Shown here in pieces: positions 25,170-35,670 of a DNA stretch of 64,000 nt. Below the pieces are notes generated by a model. It had not been told where the DNA came from. It searched no databases and was given only the letters and a program-made list of their open reading frames with translations. Source of the DNA: Microbacterium sp. CFH 31415 (lineage in GTDB: Bacteria; Actinomycetota; Actinomycetes; Actinomycetales; Microbacteriaceae); assembly GCF_022538185.1 (NCBI RefSeq), contig NZ_JAKYXC010000010.1, forward strand, positions 62,001 through 126,000, read 5' to 3'. The translations under genes and the position numbers were made by a program. Within the stretch, counting starts at the first letter, position 1, and each line of letters opens with the position of its first letter.

Positions 25170-26813
25170 ATGACTCGCGCAGGACAGCCCGCCGAAGCAT
25201 CCGACCTCATCGACATCGATGACCTGATCTCCGCCTACTACGACCTCACGCCCGATCCGTCGGTGCCGGAGCAGCGCGTCGCATTCGGCACCAGCGGCCA
25301 CCGCGGCTCCTCCCTCTCGGCGAGCTTCAACGAGGTGCACATCCTCGCGACGACGCAGGCGATCGTCGACTACCGCCGCGAGCAGGGCATCCAGGGTCCG
25401 CTCTTCCTCGGCCGCGACACGCACGGCCTGTCGCTTCCCGCCGAGCGCAGCGCCATCGAGGTGCTCGTCGCGAACGGCGTCGACGTGCGCGTCGACTCGC
25501 GCGATTCGTGGGTGCCCACGCCGGCGCTGAGCCACGCGATCCTCAGGTACAACAAGGGGCGGGATGCCGCGGACCCGGGCCGCGCGGACGGCATCGTCGT
25601 CACGCCCAGCCACAACCCGCCGCGCGACGGCGGCTTCAAGTACAACCCGCCGAACGGCGGCCCCGCCGACACCGACGCCACGGGATGGATCGCGAACCGC
25701 GCCAACGAGCTGATCGCCGCCGGTCTCGAGGGTGTGGCCCGCACGCCGTTCAAAGACCTCGACGGCGATGCGCTGGGCGACTACGACTTCCGCGACGCGT
25801 ACGTCCGCGACCTGGCAGACATCATCGACATCGACGCGATCCGCTCCGCCGGGGTGCGCATCGGCGCCGACCCGCTGGGTGGCGCGTCGGTCGAGTACTG
25901 GGCGCTCATCGCCGAGGTGCACGGCCTCGACCTCACCGTGGTGAATCCCGACGTCGACCCGACGTGGAAGTTCATGACGCTCGACTGGGACGAGAAGATC
26001 CGCATGGACCCGTCCTCACCGTCCGCCATGGCCGCGCTCGTGGCGCGCCGCGACGAGTACGACATCCTCACGGGCAACGACGCCGACGCCGACCGGCACG
26101 GCATCGTCACGCCCGACGCGGGGCTCATGAACCCCAACCACTACCTCGCCGTCGCAATCGACTACCTCTATTCGCACCGGCCCGGATGGCCGGCGGATGC
26201 CGCGGTCGGCAAGACCCTCGTCTCGTCGATGATCATCGACCGCGTCGCCGCGTCGCTCGGCCGGTCGCTGCTCGAGGTGCCGGTCGGCTTCAAGTGGTTC
26301 GTGCCCGGTCTGCTCGACGGGTCAGTGGCCTTCGGAGGCGAGGAGTCCGCGGGCGCCTCGTTCCTGCGCAAGGACGGCTCGGTGTGGACCACCGACAAGG
26401 ACGGCATCCTGCTGTGCCTGCTCGCCGCCGAGATCCTCGCGGTGACGGGCAAGACGCCCTCGCAGCGCTACGCCGAGCTGGAGGCCGAGTTCGGCGCCTC
26501 CGCATACCAGCGGGTCGATGCGCCGGCGACGCCCGCGCAGAAGGCGGCGCTCGGAAAGCTCGCGCCCGAGGCGGTCACCGCGACCGAGCTCGCCGGCGAG
26601 GCCATCACCGCGAAGCTGTCGCACGCGCCGGGCAACGGTGCCGCGATCGGCGGTCTCAAGGTGCAGACCGAGCACGCCTGGTTCGCCGCGCGGCCGTCGG
26701 GGACGGAGGACGTCTACAAGCTCTACGCCGAGTCGCTGCGCGGCCCCGAGCACCTCGCCGAGGTCCAGGCAGAGGCCCGCGCGGTCGTCACCGAGGCCCT
26801 CGGCGGCGCCTGA
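25170..26813 (+). CDS. pgm: Phosphoglucomutase (alpha-D-glucose specific)
   Basis: 547 residues, the length of E. coli Pgm. Phosphoserine loop [17 protein letters not shown], metal loop [12 protein letters not shown], sugar loop [11 protein letters not shown] and phosphate-binding [15 protein letters not shown] are all intact. It interconverts glucose 1-phosphate and glucose 6-phosphate in the cytosol, linking galactose breakdown (galT, galK in this window) and glycogen or wall-sugar synthesis to glycolysis. Monocistronic, with the GTCAA-type promoter directly before the ATG. Confidence 0.96.
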   Translation: MTRAGQPAEASDLIDIDDLISAYYDLTPDPSVPEQRVAFGTSGHRGSSLSASFNEVHILATTQAIVDYRREQGIQGPLFLGRDTHGLSLPAERSAIEVLVANGVDVRVDSRDSWVPTPALSHAILRYNKGRDAADPGRADGIVVTPSHNPPRDGGFKYNPPNGGPADTDATGWIANRANELIAAGLEGVARTPFKDLDGDALGDYDFRDAYVRDLADIIDIDAIRSAGVRIGADPLGGASVEYWALIAEVHGLDLTVVNPDVDPTWKFMTLDWDEKIRMDPSSPSAMAALVARRDEYDILTGNDADADRHGIVTPDAGLMNPNHYLAVAIDYLYSHRPGWPADAAVGKTLVSSMIIDRVAASLGRSLLEVPVGFKWFVPGLLDGSVAFGGEESAGASFLRKDGSVWTTDKDGILLCLLAAEILAVTGKTPSQRYAELEAEFGASAYQRVDAPATPAQKAALGKLAPEAVTATELAGEAITAKLSHAPGNGAAIGGLKVQTEHAWFAARPSGTEDVYKLYAESLRGPEHLAEVQAEARAVVTEALGGA

Positions 26814-26922
26814 CCCGACGGCCTTCCGACCGACTGGGCGAATCGGGCGCAGCACGCTAGTGTCGCGGGGTCGCCGCTCTTGCCCGACCGTCCTTCCTCT
26901 CTGATCCCGTCCGAGGACTCGC

Positions 26923-28443
26923 ATGACCCACGCCGCCGCACGCCTCGACCCCGCGCTCGAGATCGCCGACATCGACCGCCGCCTGTTCGGCGGCTTCGTC
27001 GAGCACCTCGGCCGACACATCTATGACGGCATCTTCGAGCCCGGGCATCCGTCCGCCGACGCCGACGGGTTCCGCGCCGACGTCATCGAGCTCGTGAAGG
27101 AGCTCGGCGTCACGACGATCCGCTACCCGGGCGGCAACTTCGTCTCGGGCTACCGGTGGGAGGACGGCATCGGGCCGGTCGACCAGCGGCCGACGCGACT
27201 CGACCTCGCCTGGCATGTGACCGAGACGAACGCCGTCGGCCTGCACGAGTTCCAGTCATGGCTCGACCGGGTCGGCTCCGAGCTGATGCTCGCCGTCAAT
27301 CTCGGCACGCGCGGAACCGAAGAGGCCCTGGACCTGCTCGAGTACGCCAACACGTCGGTCGACACGACCCGCACACGCGAGCGCGCCGCGAACGGCCGCT
27401 CGGCGCCGTTCGGCGTGAAGATGTGGTGCCTCGGCAACGAGATGGACGGCCCGTGGCAGCTCGGCCACCGCAGCGCCGCCGACTACGGCAAGCTCGCATC
27501 GCGCACGGCGAAGGGCATGCGGCAGCTCGATCCGACGATCGAGCTCGTGGTGTGCGGGTCGTCGAGCCGCACCATGCCGACGTTCGGCTCGTGGGAGCGC
27601 GAGGTGCTCGAGCACACGTTCGACGACGTCGACTTCATCTCGTGCCACGCCTACTACGAGGAGCACGACGGCGACGCGCAGGAGTTCCTGGCGTCCGGCG
27701 TCGACATGGCGAAGTTCATCGCCTCGGTGGTCGCGACCGCCGACCACGTCGCGGCGGTGAAGCAGAGTGACAAGCGCATCATGCTCTCGTTCGACGAGTG
27801 GAATGTCTGGTATCTCTCCCGCTGGAAGGAGGAAGAGGCCACCTATCGTCCCAACGAGTGGCCGATCGCTCCCCGGCAGCTCGAGGACCGCTATAGCGCC
27901 CTCGACGCGGTCGTGTTCGGCGACCTCCTCATCACGCTTCTCCAGCACGCCGACCGCGTGCGCTCGGCCTCGCTCGCCCAGCTCGTCAACGTCATCGCGC
28001 CGATCATGACCGAGCCCGGCGGCCCGGCCTGGCGGCAGACCACGTTCCACCCGTTCTCGCTCACGTCGCGCCTCGCGCAGGGACGGGCCGTACGCCTGCC
28101 GGTCGACGCGGCGACGTTCGAGAGCGCGCGCTTCGGAGCCGTGCCGTCGGTGAACGCGGTCGCGACCCTGGACGACGACGGCGCGAGCGTCTTCCTCGTG
28201 AACCGCTCGACGACGGATGCCGCGTCCGTCCGCCTCGACCTCGCTCCCCTCGTGGCCGCGCTGGGCCGCGACGTCGCGGTGGTCGAGTCGCACCTGCTTC
28301 ACGAGGACGACCTCTACGCCGCGAACACCCTCGAGGACCGCGAGCGCGTCGGCGTCTGCCCCCTGGACGACATCGCGATCGAGGAATCCGCTCTCTCCCT
28401 CGAACTCCCTCCGGTGTCGTGGGCCGCACTGCGACTCGCCTGA
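26923..28443 (+). CDS. Alpha-L-arabinofuranosidase, GH51
   Basis: 506 residues, typical of intracellular GH51. (beta/alpha)8 barrel with acid/base E173 in CLGNEMDGPWQ and nucleophile E292 in LSFDEWNVWY, and the N-terminal GGFVEHLGRHIYDGIFEPG signature. A C-terminal beta-sandwich follows. It releases arabinose from arabinoxylan or arabinan oligosaccharides and would process products of the secreted GH43 enzyme. No signal peptide. A LacI-family gene follows 110 bases downstream. The 109-base upstream region shows a CTAGTGT box but no clear operator. Confidence 0.95.
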   Translation: MTHAAARLDPALEIADIDRRLFGGFVEHLGRHIYDGIFEPGHPSADADGFRADVIELVKELGVTTIRYPGGNFVSGYRWEDGIGPVDQRPTRLDLAWHVTETNAVGLHEFQSWLDRVGSELMLAVNLGTRGTEEALDLLEYANTSVDTTRTRERAANGRSAPFGVKMWCLGNEMDGPWQLGHRSAADYGKLASRTAKGMRQLDPTIELVVCGSSSRTMPTFGSWEREVLEHTFDDVDFISCHAYYEEHDGDAQEFLASGVDMAKFIASVVATADHVAAVKQSDKRIMLSFDEWNVWYLSRWKEEEATYRPNEWPIAPRQLEDRYSALDAVVFGDLLITLLQHADRVRSASLAQLVNVIAPIMTEPGGPAWRQTTFHPFSLTSRLAQGRAVRLPVDAATFESARFGAVPSVNAVATLDDDGASVFLVNRSTTDAASVRLDLAPLVAALGRDVAVVESHLLHEDDLYAANTLEDRERVGVCPLDDIAIEESALSLELPPVSWAALRLA

Positions 28444-28553
28444 CCGGACGCACGATCGACCGGACACGGCGCCGCAGACGTCGCGCGCCGTGCTGGACGA
28501 GAAGGTTTGCCTGATCAGACCACGATCCGGACAGAAGTCCTAGACTCAGCCTC

Positions 28554-29597
28554 GTGAGCGAGACGCACACGCCTGCCCGAGGCGCAGCAACCCTGCACGA
28601 CGTCGCGCGCGAGGCCGGCGTGTCGCTGGCGACCGCCTCCCGCGTACTCAACGGATCGACCCGCAAGGTGGCCGACAGCTACCGCGAGCGGGTGGCTGCA
28701 GCGGCCGAGAAGCTCGGCTACACCGCCAACCTGTCCGCCCAGGCGACCGCCCGGGGAACCTCGGCCATCGTCGCGCTGCTCGTGGCCGACATCGGCGACG
28801 TCTCGTTCGGCCGATTGGCCTCGGGAGTCGTCCGCGGCGCCGAGGAGGCGGGCCTCATCGTCACGATCGCCGACACCGGCCGCGACCCGGAGCGTGAGCT
28901 GCGCCTCGTGCGGACCCTGCGGGGTCAACGCCCCCGCGGGCTCATCCTCGGCGTCGCCCGCAACGCGGGGTCGGGCTCCGCCGCCCTCCACGGCGAGCTC
29001 ACCGCACTGGCCGCCATGGGCTGCCATGTCGTGGTGCTCGGTGAAGGAGAGCCGGGGCATCGGTCGATCAGCCTCGGCAACCGCGGCGGCGCGGAGGCGC
29101 TCGGTGCCGAACTCGCCGAGCTCGGCTACCGGGATGCCGTCGTGGTCGGCGGCCCCGAAGGCCTCCGCGCGTCGGACGACCGCATCGGCGGCTTCACCGC
29201 CGGCTTCACTGCCGGCGGCGGGACGATCGGCGCGGTGCGCCACGGCGCAACGACCCGCGACGCGGGTTACGCGGCCGCGGGTGAGGTGCTCGCGGACGGC
29301 CTCGCTGAGGGAACGCTGATCTTCGGCGTCAGCGACCTCGTGGCCGCCGGGGTCGCGTCGGCACTGCGCGATGCCGGCCGCCGCGTCGGCGCCGACATCG
29401 CGGTGGCGGGGTTCGACGACATCCCGACGTGCCGCGACATCGGCCCCGGACTGACGACGGTCCGCGCGCCGTTCGACGCCCTGGGCTACCGCGCGCTGCG
29501 TGCGGCCGTGGAGAGCGACTGGCAGGGTGACGCCGAGGCGCCGCTCGCACTCGAGGTCGTCGTGCGCGGGAGCACTCCTCGGCGCGACGGCGGCTGA
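28554..29597 (+). CDS. LacI-family transcriptional regulator
   Basis: 347 residues. Helix-turn-helix ATLHDVAREAGVSLATASRV and hinge YTANLSAQATARGTSAIV, followed by an effector-binding domain ending GFDDIPTCRDIGPGLTTV. CTAGACT 7 bases before the GTG suggests leaderless transcription. Its target is not evident; the adjacent GH51 gene or the GH43 operator are candidates by proximity only. Confidence 0.88.
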   Translation: MSETHTPARGAATLHDVAREAGVSLATASRVLNGSTRKVADSYRERVAAAAEKLGYTANLSAQATARGTSAIVALLVADIGDVSFGRLASGVVRGAEEAGLIVTIADTGRDPERELRLVRTLRGQRPRGLILGVARNAGSGSAALHGELTALAAMGCHVVVLGEGEPGHRSISLGNRGGAEALGAELAELGYRDAVVVGGPEGLRASDDRIGGFTAGFTAGGGTIGAVRHGATTRDAGYAAAGEVLADGLAEGTLIFGVSDLVAAGVASALRDAGRRVGADIAVAGFDDIPTCRDIGPGLTTVRAPFDALGYRALRAAVESDWQGDAEAPLALEVVVRGSTPRRDGG

Positions 29598-29711
29598 CCG
29601 GGCCGGGCCGCCGTCACCGGCGACGACGGCTGACCGGGCGGCCGTCACCGGGCGACGGCTGACCCGGCGGCCGTCACCGGGCGACGGCTGACCCGGCGGC
29701 CGTCACCGGGC
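29586..29711. repeat. Tandem 29-bp hairpin-forming repeat between convergent genes
   Basis: Units start at 29625, 29654 and 29683 (29 bp each, the last two identical), preceded by a degenerate 39-bp unit at 29586. Each unit holds an inverted GACGGC...GCCGTC pair and so can fold by itself. The array starts within the last codons of the LacI gene and ends 17 bases from the convergent glycerate kinase stop, so a multi-hairpin bidirectional terminator is the simplest reading. Confidence 0.85.
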
Positions 29712-29728
29712 GGCAGCGCCCTCGGGCG

Positions 29729-30847
29729 TCAGCCGAGCGCTGCGGCGAGCGCCGCGCCCGCTTCGGTCAGCCAGTGAGCGGGCGAGGCCATGGCGGCGTC
29801 CGCCGACCCGGCGAGGTCGGTGAGCGACACCGTCGCCGCGAACGCCGAGACGTCGGCGTCGCCCGCGATGCGCCCGGCGACCAGTGCGACGGCGACCTCG
29901 GCCGCGTGGGCGACCGCCGCGACGTACGCGGGGGTCTTGCCCGCGGCGGATTGACCGTCGAACGATCCTTCGCCGGTGAGGACGACGGATGCCTCGCCCA
30001 CCGCGGACGTCAGTCCGATGAGCTCCGCGACCGCTGCCGCGCCGGGCACGAGCGTCGCTCGCCACGCGAGCAGCCCGAAGCCGGTGCCCCCTGCGGCGCC
30101 CGCGCCGGGCGTCGTGGGATCGGCGGGGAGCAGCTTGGCGAAGCGAGCGAGCTCGGCGTCGAGTTCCTGCACCTCGTCGGGCGACGCCCCCTTCTGCGGT
30201 CCGAACACCGCTGCCGCGCCCCAGGCACCGACGAGCGGATTGTCGACGTCGCTCAGCACGGTGACGCCGCCCGGCGGCAGCGGCCGAAGACCCGACAGGT
30301 CGGCCGAGACCAGGTCGGCCAGACCGCGCCCCCCGTCGGCGACCGGCCTGCCCGCAGCATCCGTGAATCTCGCACCGAGCGCGGAGAGCAGGCCCGTTCC
30401 CCCATCCGTCGACGCGCTCGACCCGATGCCGAGCACCAGCCGCGAGACGCCGTGGTCCAGCGCGGCGGCGACAGCCTCGCCGAAGCCGAGCGTGCCGGCG
30501 TCGAGCGGGCGCAGCCGCGCAGGCGTGCCGAGCAGTTCGATGCCGCTCGTCGAGGCCAGCTCGACCACACCGGTGCCGTTCGGCGCGTCGGATGTCGCGG
30601 GAAGAAGAAGCCACGTCGCCTCGACCAGTGTGCCCTCGGGCCCGGTCACTGTGGCCGGCTGCCGCTGCGCGCCGTCCACCGCCGTCGCGAAGGCGTCGAT
30701 CGTACCCTCGCCACCGTCCGCCATGGGCAGCAGGAGCAGCCGGTCGTGCGGCCGCACGCGCGCCCATCCCTCGCCGAGGCGGGCGGCCGCTTCGGCGGCC
30801 CCGACCGTGCCCTTGAAGGAGTCCGGGGCGATCACGACGGTGTGCAT
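29729..30847 (-). CDS. Glycerate kinase (GarK/GlxK family)
   Basis: 372 residues from the ATG at 30847. Family motifs: IAPDSFKGTVGAAEAA at the N-terminus, MADGGEGTIDAF, LGIGSSASTDGGTGLL, NPLVGAWGAAAVFGPQKGA and LTGEGSFDGQSAAGKTP. It phosphorylates glycerate to 2- or 3-phosphoglycerate, joining glyoxylate or sugar-acid degradation to glycolysis. It lies 47 bases downstream of the LacI gene at 30895 on the same strand and may be cotranscribed, though a pathway link with galactose is not obvious. Confidence 0.93.
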   Translation of the reverse strand: MHTVVIAPDSFKGTVGAAEAAARLGEGWARVRPHDRLLLLPMADGGEGTIDAFATAVDGAQRQPATVTGPEGTLVEATWLLLPATSDAPNGTGVVELASTSGIELLGTPARLRPLDAGTLGFGEAVAAALDHGVSRLVLGIGSSASTDGGTGLLSALGARFTDAAGRPVADGGRGLADLVSADLSGLRPLPPGGVTVLSDVDNPLVGAWGAAAVFGPQKGASPDEVQELDAELARFAKLLPADPTTPGAGAAGGTGFGLLAWRATLVPGAAAVAELIGLTSAVGEASVVLTGEGSFDGQSAAGKTPAYVAAVAHAAEVAVALVAGRIAGDADVSAFAATVSLTDLAGSADAAMASPAHWLTEAGAALAAALG

Positions 30848-30894
30848 GCGGCCATTGTCCTCTTGCCCGGCCTGCTTCGCCGGGCCGCCGCTGC

Positions 30895-31890
30895 TCAGCG
30901 CGCCCGAGCGGTGCTCTCGCGCACCTGGAGCGTCGTCGGCACGATGTGGGATCCGGTGGCGCCGTCCTCGATGCCTGCGACGAGTGCGGCGACGGCGAGC
31001 TCCCCCAGCCGGTCGAAGTGCTGGCGCACCGTGGTGAGCGGCGGGCGGTAGTCGGCCGCATCCGCGATGTCGTCGAAACCCACGATGCTCACGTCGCCCG
31101 GCACCTCGCGTCCCGCATCGGAGAAGGCGCGGATCGCCCCGAGTGCGAGCTGGTCGTTCGCCGCGAACACCGCGGTCGCCTCGTCCTCGAGCAGGCGGGC
31201 GGCAGCGGCATGACCGGATGCCGCGGTCCAGTCGCCGCGCACGACCCGGGGTGCGGGCGCCCCGGCGTCGGCGAGCGCTTCGCGCCAGCCGCGTTCGCGC
31301 TCGGCCGCCGCGAACGACGTCGCGGGGCCGCCGAGGTGATGCACCGTGCGATGGCCGAGCGCGAGCAGGTGCGTCGTGGCGGCGCGGGCACCCCCGGCGT
31401 GGTCGGACTGCACGATGCCGAAGTGCCGCGTCCCCTCCGCGTCGGGCGGCGCGTCGACCACCACGAGGCTCAATCCGGGAGGCGCGGGTGTCTCGCGCGC
31501 GGCCGCGGTGGCCTCGTTCAGCACCACCACCCCGTCGACGCCCTGCTCGCTCAGGCGCTCGAAGGCGGCCGGCACATCGGGGTGGGCGCCGAGCGTCACC
31601 ACGGTGAGGGCGTAGCCGCGCGCGGCCGCAGCATCCGCCACCGCCTGCAGCATGCGGGAATTGCCCACCGTCGCCAGCGTCGACACCAGCAGCCCGATCG
31701 TCTGCGTGCGGCCGGTGCGCAGGGCGCGCGCGGCGCGGTGCGGTCGGTAGCCGAGCTGTGCCATGGCCACCTCGACGCGGGCGCGCGTGCCGGGGTCGAC
31801 GCGGGGACTGTCGTTCACCACGCGCGAGACCGTCTGGCCTGAAACGCCGGCGAGCGCCGCGACATCCGCCATCGAAACGCGTCGCTGCAC
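30895..31890 (-). CDS. LacI-family repressor, probable regulator of galTK
   Basis: 331 residues from the GTG at 31890 (GAGGAGG 6 bases upstream). Helix-turn-helix VSMADVAALAGVSGQTVSRV, hinge YRPHRAARALRTGRTQTIG, and an effector domain ending GFDDIADAADYRPPLTTV. It is divergent from galT; the 77-base intergenic region carries two operators of consensus TGTTGACGTNARCA, so autoregulation and control of galTK are inferred. The ligand is probably galactose or a derivative. Confidence 0.9.
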   Translation of the reverse strand: MQRRVSMADVAALAGVSGQTVSRVVNDSPRVDPGTRARVEVAMAQLGYRPHRAARALRTGRTQTIGLLVSTLATVGNSRMLQAVADAAAARGYALTVVTLGAHPDVPAAFERLSEQGVDGVVVLNEATAAARETPAPPGLSLVVVDAPPDAEGTRHFGIVQSDHAGGARAATTHLLALGHRTVHHLGGPATSFAAAERERGWREALADAGAPAPRVVRGDWTAASGHAAAARLLEDEATAVFAANDQLALGAIRAFSDAGREVPGDVSIVGFDDIADAADYRPPLTTVRQHFDRLGELAVAALVAGIEDGATGSHIVPTTLQVRESTARAR

Positions 31891-31923
31891 GGGGCCTCCT
31901 CGATCGGGTGAAACGGTCGGGCA

Positions 31924-31937
31924 TGTTGACGTTAGCA
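31924..31937. promoter_or_regulatory. galT operator 1
   Basis: TGTTGACGTTAGCA, a CG-centred LacI-type site. It overlaps a TTGACG hexamer that could act as the galT -35. Confidence 0.72.
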
Positions 31938-31954
31938 CGGGGCCATTGGTACCG

Positions 31955-31968
31955 TGTTGACGTGAACA
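31955..31968. promoter_or_regulatory. galT operator 2, overlapping the start codon
   Basis: TGTTGACGTGAACA ends on the first base of the galT ATG. The -10 TACCGT at 31950, 18 bases after the -35 hexamer TTGACG, puts the transcription start inside this operator. No ribosome site is present, so galT is probably leaderless. Confidence 0.75.
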
Positions 31969-33143
31969 TGCCCGCTGCATTGCCACCCGCCGAGACACTC
32001 GGCGCCGGCGTCGTCAAACGCTCCACCCGTCTCGACGACGGCCGCGAGCTGATCTACTACGACGACCCGGGCACGACGCTCGGCCCCGAGCGCGCCGCGG
32101 ACGCGCGTGACCTCCCGGCGCGGCCCGAGACCGCGACCATGCGCCGCGACGTGCTCACCGGCGACTGGGTGTCGATCGCCGCAGCGCGCCAGAACCGCGC
32201 CTTCCTGCCGCCGGCCGAGCTGGACCCGCTGTCGCCGCAGACGGCCGCGAACCCGTCCGAGATCCCGTCGCTCTACGACGTCGCCGTCTTCGAGAACAAG
32301 TCGCCGTCGTTCGGGCCCGCCCTTCGGGTGGCGCACGGCGAGGCGCCGGCCGGTTCCGACGCCCCGGTCGACCTCGCCGATCTCGACGCCCCAGGGCTGG
32401 GGCGAACGCGCACGTCGGTCGGACGCTGCGAGGTCGTCTGCTTCAGCCCTGAGCACTCCGGCTCGTTCGGCACGCAGAGCGTCACGCGGGCCCGCACGGT
32501 GATCGAGGCGTGGGCCGACCGCACGGCCGCGCTGTCGGCCCTCCCGGGGATCGAGCAGGTCTTCCCGTTCGAGAACCGCGGCGAGGCGATCGGCGTCACG
32601 CTGCCCCATCCCCACGGCCAGATCTACGCGTACCCCTACATCACGCCGCGCACCACCAGCCTGCTCGCGTCGATCGAACGCGAGGGCGCCGACCTGTTCG
32701 CGCGCATCCTCGAGTTCGAGCGCGCCTCCGAGCGGGTCATCGTGCAGGGCGAGCACTGGACCGCGTTCGTCCCGTTCGCCGCGCGCTGGCCGCTCGAAGT
32801 GCACCTGCTGCCGCACCGGCACGTCGCCGACTTCGCCGAGACGACCGACGCCGAGCGCGACGAACTCGCGCCGCTCTATCTGCGCCTGCTGCGCGGCGTC
32901 GACGCGCTCTACGACACCCCCACGCCGTACATCGCCGCATGGCACCAGGCGCCGGTGCACCGCGGGCGCGATACCGTGCGGCTGCACCTCCAGCTGACGT
33001 CGCCGCGCCGCGCCGCCGACAAGCTCAAGTTCCTCGCCGGGTCGGAGGCCGCCATGGGCGCCTGGATCGGCGACGTGCCGCCCGAGTCCGCCGCCGAGCG
33101 CCTCCGCGCCGTGGTCGACGCGATCCCCGAGGAGACCCTGTGA
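31968..33143 (+). CDS. galT: Galactose-1-phosphate uridylyltransferase
   Basis: 391 residues from the ATG at 31968 (a GTG six bases earlier is an alternative). HIT-type fold with catalytic LPHPHGQIYAYP, plus NRAFLPPAEL, VFPFENRGEAIG and the second-half HLLPHRHVADFAE. It exchanges UMP between UDP-glucose and galactose 1-phosphate in the Leloir pathway. The stop overlaps the galK GTG (GTGA). Repressed through two LacI operators, one at the start codon. Confidence 0.95.
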   Translation: MPAALPPAETLGAGVVKRSTRLDDGRELIYYDDPGTTLGPERAADARDLPARPETATMRRDVLTGDWVSIAAARQNRAFLPPAELDPLSPQTAANPSEIPSLYDVAVFENKSPSFGPALRVAHGEAPAGSDAPVDLADLDAPGLGRTRTSVGRCEVVCFSPEHSGSFGTQSVTRARTVIEAWADRTAALSALPGIEQVFPFENRGEAIGVTLPHPHGQIYAYPYITPRTTSLLASIEREGADLFARILEFERASERVIVQGEHWTAFVPFAARWPLEVHLLPHRHVADFAETTDAERDELAPLYLRLLRGVDALYDTPTPYIAAWHQAPVHRGRDTVRLHLQLTSPRRAADKLKFLAGSEAAMGAWIGDVPPESAAERLRAVVDAIPEETL

Positions 33144-34339
33144 CCTCCCCCACCGCTTCCGCCACCGCTGCAGACACGGTCCGCGCGGCCCGACGGCTCT
33201 TCGCCGAGCGCTTCGGCGGCGAACCCGTCGGCACGTGGTCGGCGCCGGGACGCGCCAACCTCATGGGCGAGCACACCGACTACAACGATGGGTTCGTGCT
33301 GCCGTTCGCGATCCAGCACCGCACCCACGTGGCACTGGGTGTGCGCGACGACGGGATGATCCGCGTCGCGTCGACGTTCGACGATGCTGCCGTCGAGGTG
33401 CCGCTGGCCGAGCTCGATGCGCTGTTCCCCGCCCGCCGCGACGAGATCGCCGAGTGGGCGCGCTACCCGCTCGGCGTCGCATGGGCGCTCATCGGGTCCG
33501 GGGCGACGGGCGCTCGCGGCGTCGACCTCGCCTTCGCGTCGAGCGTGCCGGTCGGCGCCGGCCTCTCGTCGTCCGCGGCCATCGAGGGCGCCACCGCCTC
33601 GGCGCTCGCCCACACGTGGGGACTCGACGTCGACCGCGTCGCGCTCGCCCGGGCCGGGCGCCGGGCCGAGAACGAGGCCGTCGGCGCTCCGACGGGGATC
33701 ATGGACCAGATGGCGTCGATGCTCGGCCGCGCCGACGCGGCGATCTTCCTCGACTGCCGCTCGCTCGACGCCCAGGTGGTCGACCTCGGCTTCGACGACG
33801 CCGGGCTGGAGCTGGTCGTCGTCGACACCGGTGTCTCGCACTCGCACGCCACCGGCGGCTACGGCGAGCGTCGCGCCGCCTGCGAACGAGGTGCGGCGAT
33901 CATGGGCGTCGCCGCGCTGCGCGACGTGTCGGTCGACGACCTCGCGCGCGCGGAAGGACTCATGGATGATGTGACCTTCCGGCGCGTCCGCCACGTCGTG
34001 ACCGAGAACCAGCGCGTGCTCGACACCGTGCGCACGCTGCGCGAGCGGGTTCCGCGCGCCATCGGCGAGCTGCTGGTCGCCTCGCACGCCTCGATGCGCG
34101 ACGACTTCGAGATCTCGGTGCCCGAGCTCGACACCGCCGTCGACGCAGCGCTCGCGGCGGGTGCCGTCGGCGCGCGCATGACCGGCGGCGGCTTCGGCGG
34201 TGCGGCGATCGCGCTCGTCGCACACGACCGGCTCGAGCAGGTCACGGCTGCAGTGAACGCCGCGTTCGCGGCATCCCGCTTCACTGCTCCGACGATCTTC
34301 ACGGTGACGCCGTCCGACGGCGCCGGCCGCGACGCCTGA
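33140..34339 (+). CDS. galK: Galactokinase
   Basis: 399 residues, GHMP kinase superfamily. Galactokinase signature GRANLMGEHTDYNDGFVLP, ATP-binding PVGAGLSSSAAIEGA, catalytic-base region PTGIMDQMASM and motif 3 GARMTGGGFGGAAIALV. It phosphorylates galactose at C1 using ATP. Translation is coupled to galT through a GTGA overlap. galE is not in this window. Confidence 0.96.
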   Translation: MTSPTASATAADTVRAARRLFAERFGGEPVGTWSAPGRANLMGEHTDYNDGFVLPFAIQHRTHVALGVRDDGMIRVASTFDDAAVEVPLAELDALFPARRDEIAEWARYPLGVAWALIGSGATGARGVDLAFASSVPVGAGLSSSAAIEGATASALAHTWGLDVDRVALARAGRRAENEAVGAPTGIMDQMASMLGRADAAIFLDCRSLDAQVVDLGFDDAGLELVVVDTGVSHSHATGGYGERRAACERGAAIMGVAALRDVSVDDLARAEGLMDDVTFRRVRHVVTENQRVLDTVRTLRERVPRAIGELLVASHASMRDDFEISVPELDTAVDAALAAGAVGARMTGGGFGGAAIALVAHDRLEQVTAAVNAAFAASRFTAPTIFTVTPSDGAGRDA

Positions 34340-35290
<951 letters not shown>

Positions 35291-35385
35291 GCCGAGGGGC
35301 GGCACGTGGATCCGTCCGGGTCTGAGTCGGTGACCGCCGCTCACGGGGTGCCCCGCATCGGCATCGGGATGAGGGATGCGGCGGC

Positions 35386-35553
35386 TCAGGCCTTCTCGTC
35401 CTCTTCCGGCTCGAAGGTGGACGGCGTGCCGGTGTGACCTGCGGCGACGCCGTCGGGGTCATCGGGGATCGTGCCGTCCTGGCCCAGCCCGTCAGGCTTC
35501 GGGGTGCCCTCCGGGTCGTTGCTCCGTGCCTCGTCGGGCGCATTGCGGTTCAT
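35386..35553 (-). CDS. Small acidic hydrophilic protein, 55 residues
   Basis: From the ATG at 35553 with GAGAGGA 6 bases upstream. The product (MNRNAPDEARSN...) is rich in Asp, Glu, Pro and Gly with no hydrophobic segment, and is probably disordered. It has a promoter of the GTCAACCCC class. I do not recognise a family. The 48-residue protein at 52017 has the same character and promoter class, so both may be stress-induced hydrophilins; this is inference. The 95 bases between it and the convergent hydrolase contain a weak CCGCCGC/GCGGCGG inverted pair. Confidence 0.65.
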   Translation of the reverse strand: MNRNAPDEARSNDPEGTPKPDGLGQDGTIPDDPDGVAAGHTGTPSTFEPEEDEKA

Positions 35554-35580
35554 GTCTCGTCCTCTCTTCCCCCACGCTCG

Positions 35581-35619
35581 AACGTACGCGGGCCCTCGAG
35601 CGGACGGTGCGGGGTTGAC
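35581..35619 (-). promoter_or_regulatory. GTCAACCCC...TACGTT promoter of the 55-residue gene
   Basis: On the reverse strand GTCAACCCC (35619-35611) is followed 33 bases later by TACGTT (35586-35581). Same spacing as the four other GTCAA promoters. Leaves a leader of about 20 bases with a ribosome site. Confidence 0.5.
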
Positions 35620-35670
35620 ACGGAGAGGCACGGATGCCCCGGCCACCCGGGCCGAGGCATCCGCTCGTCG

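Noticed and set aside
29586-29711. CRISPR-like array
   Set aside because: 29-bp units are directly abutting, with no unique spacers and no cas genes.
30848-32026. One 765-codon reverse-strand gene covering the glycerate kinase and the LacI region
   Set aside because: Only the part up to 30847 matches a protein family; the rest is an out-of-frame shadow of the LacI gene at 30895-31890.
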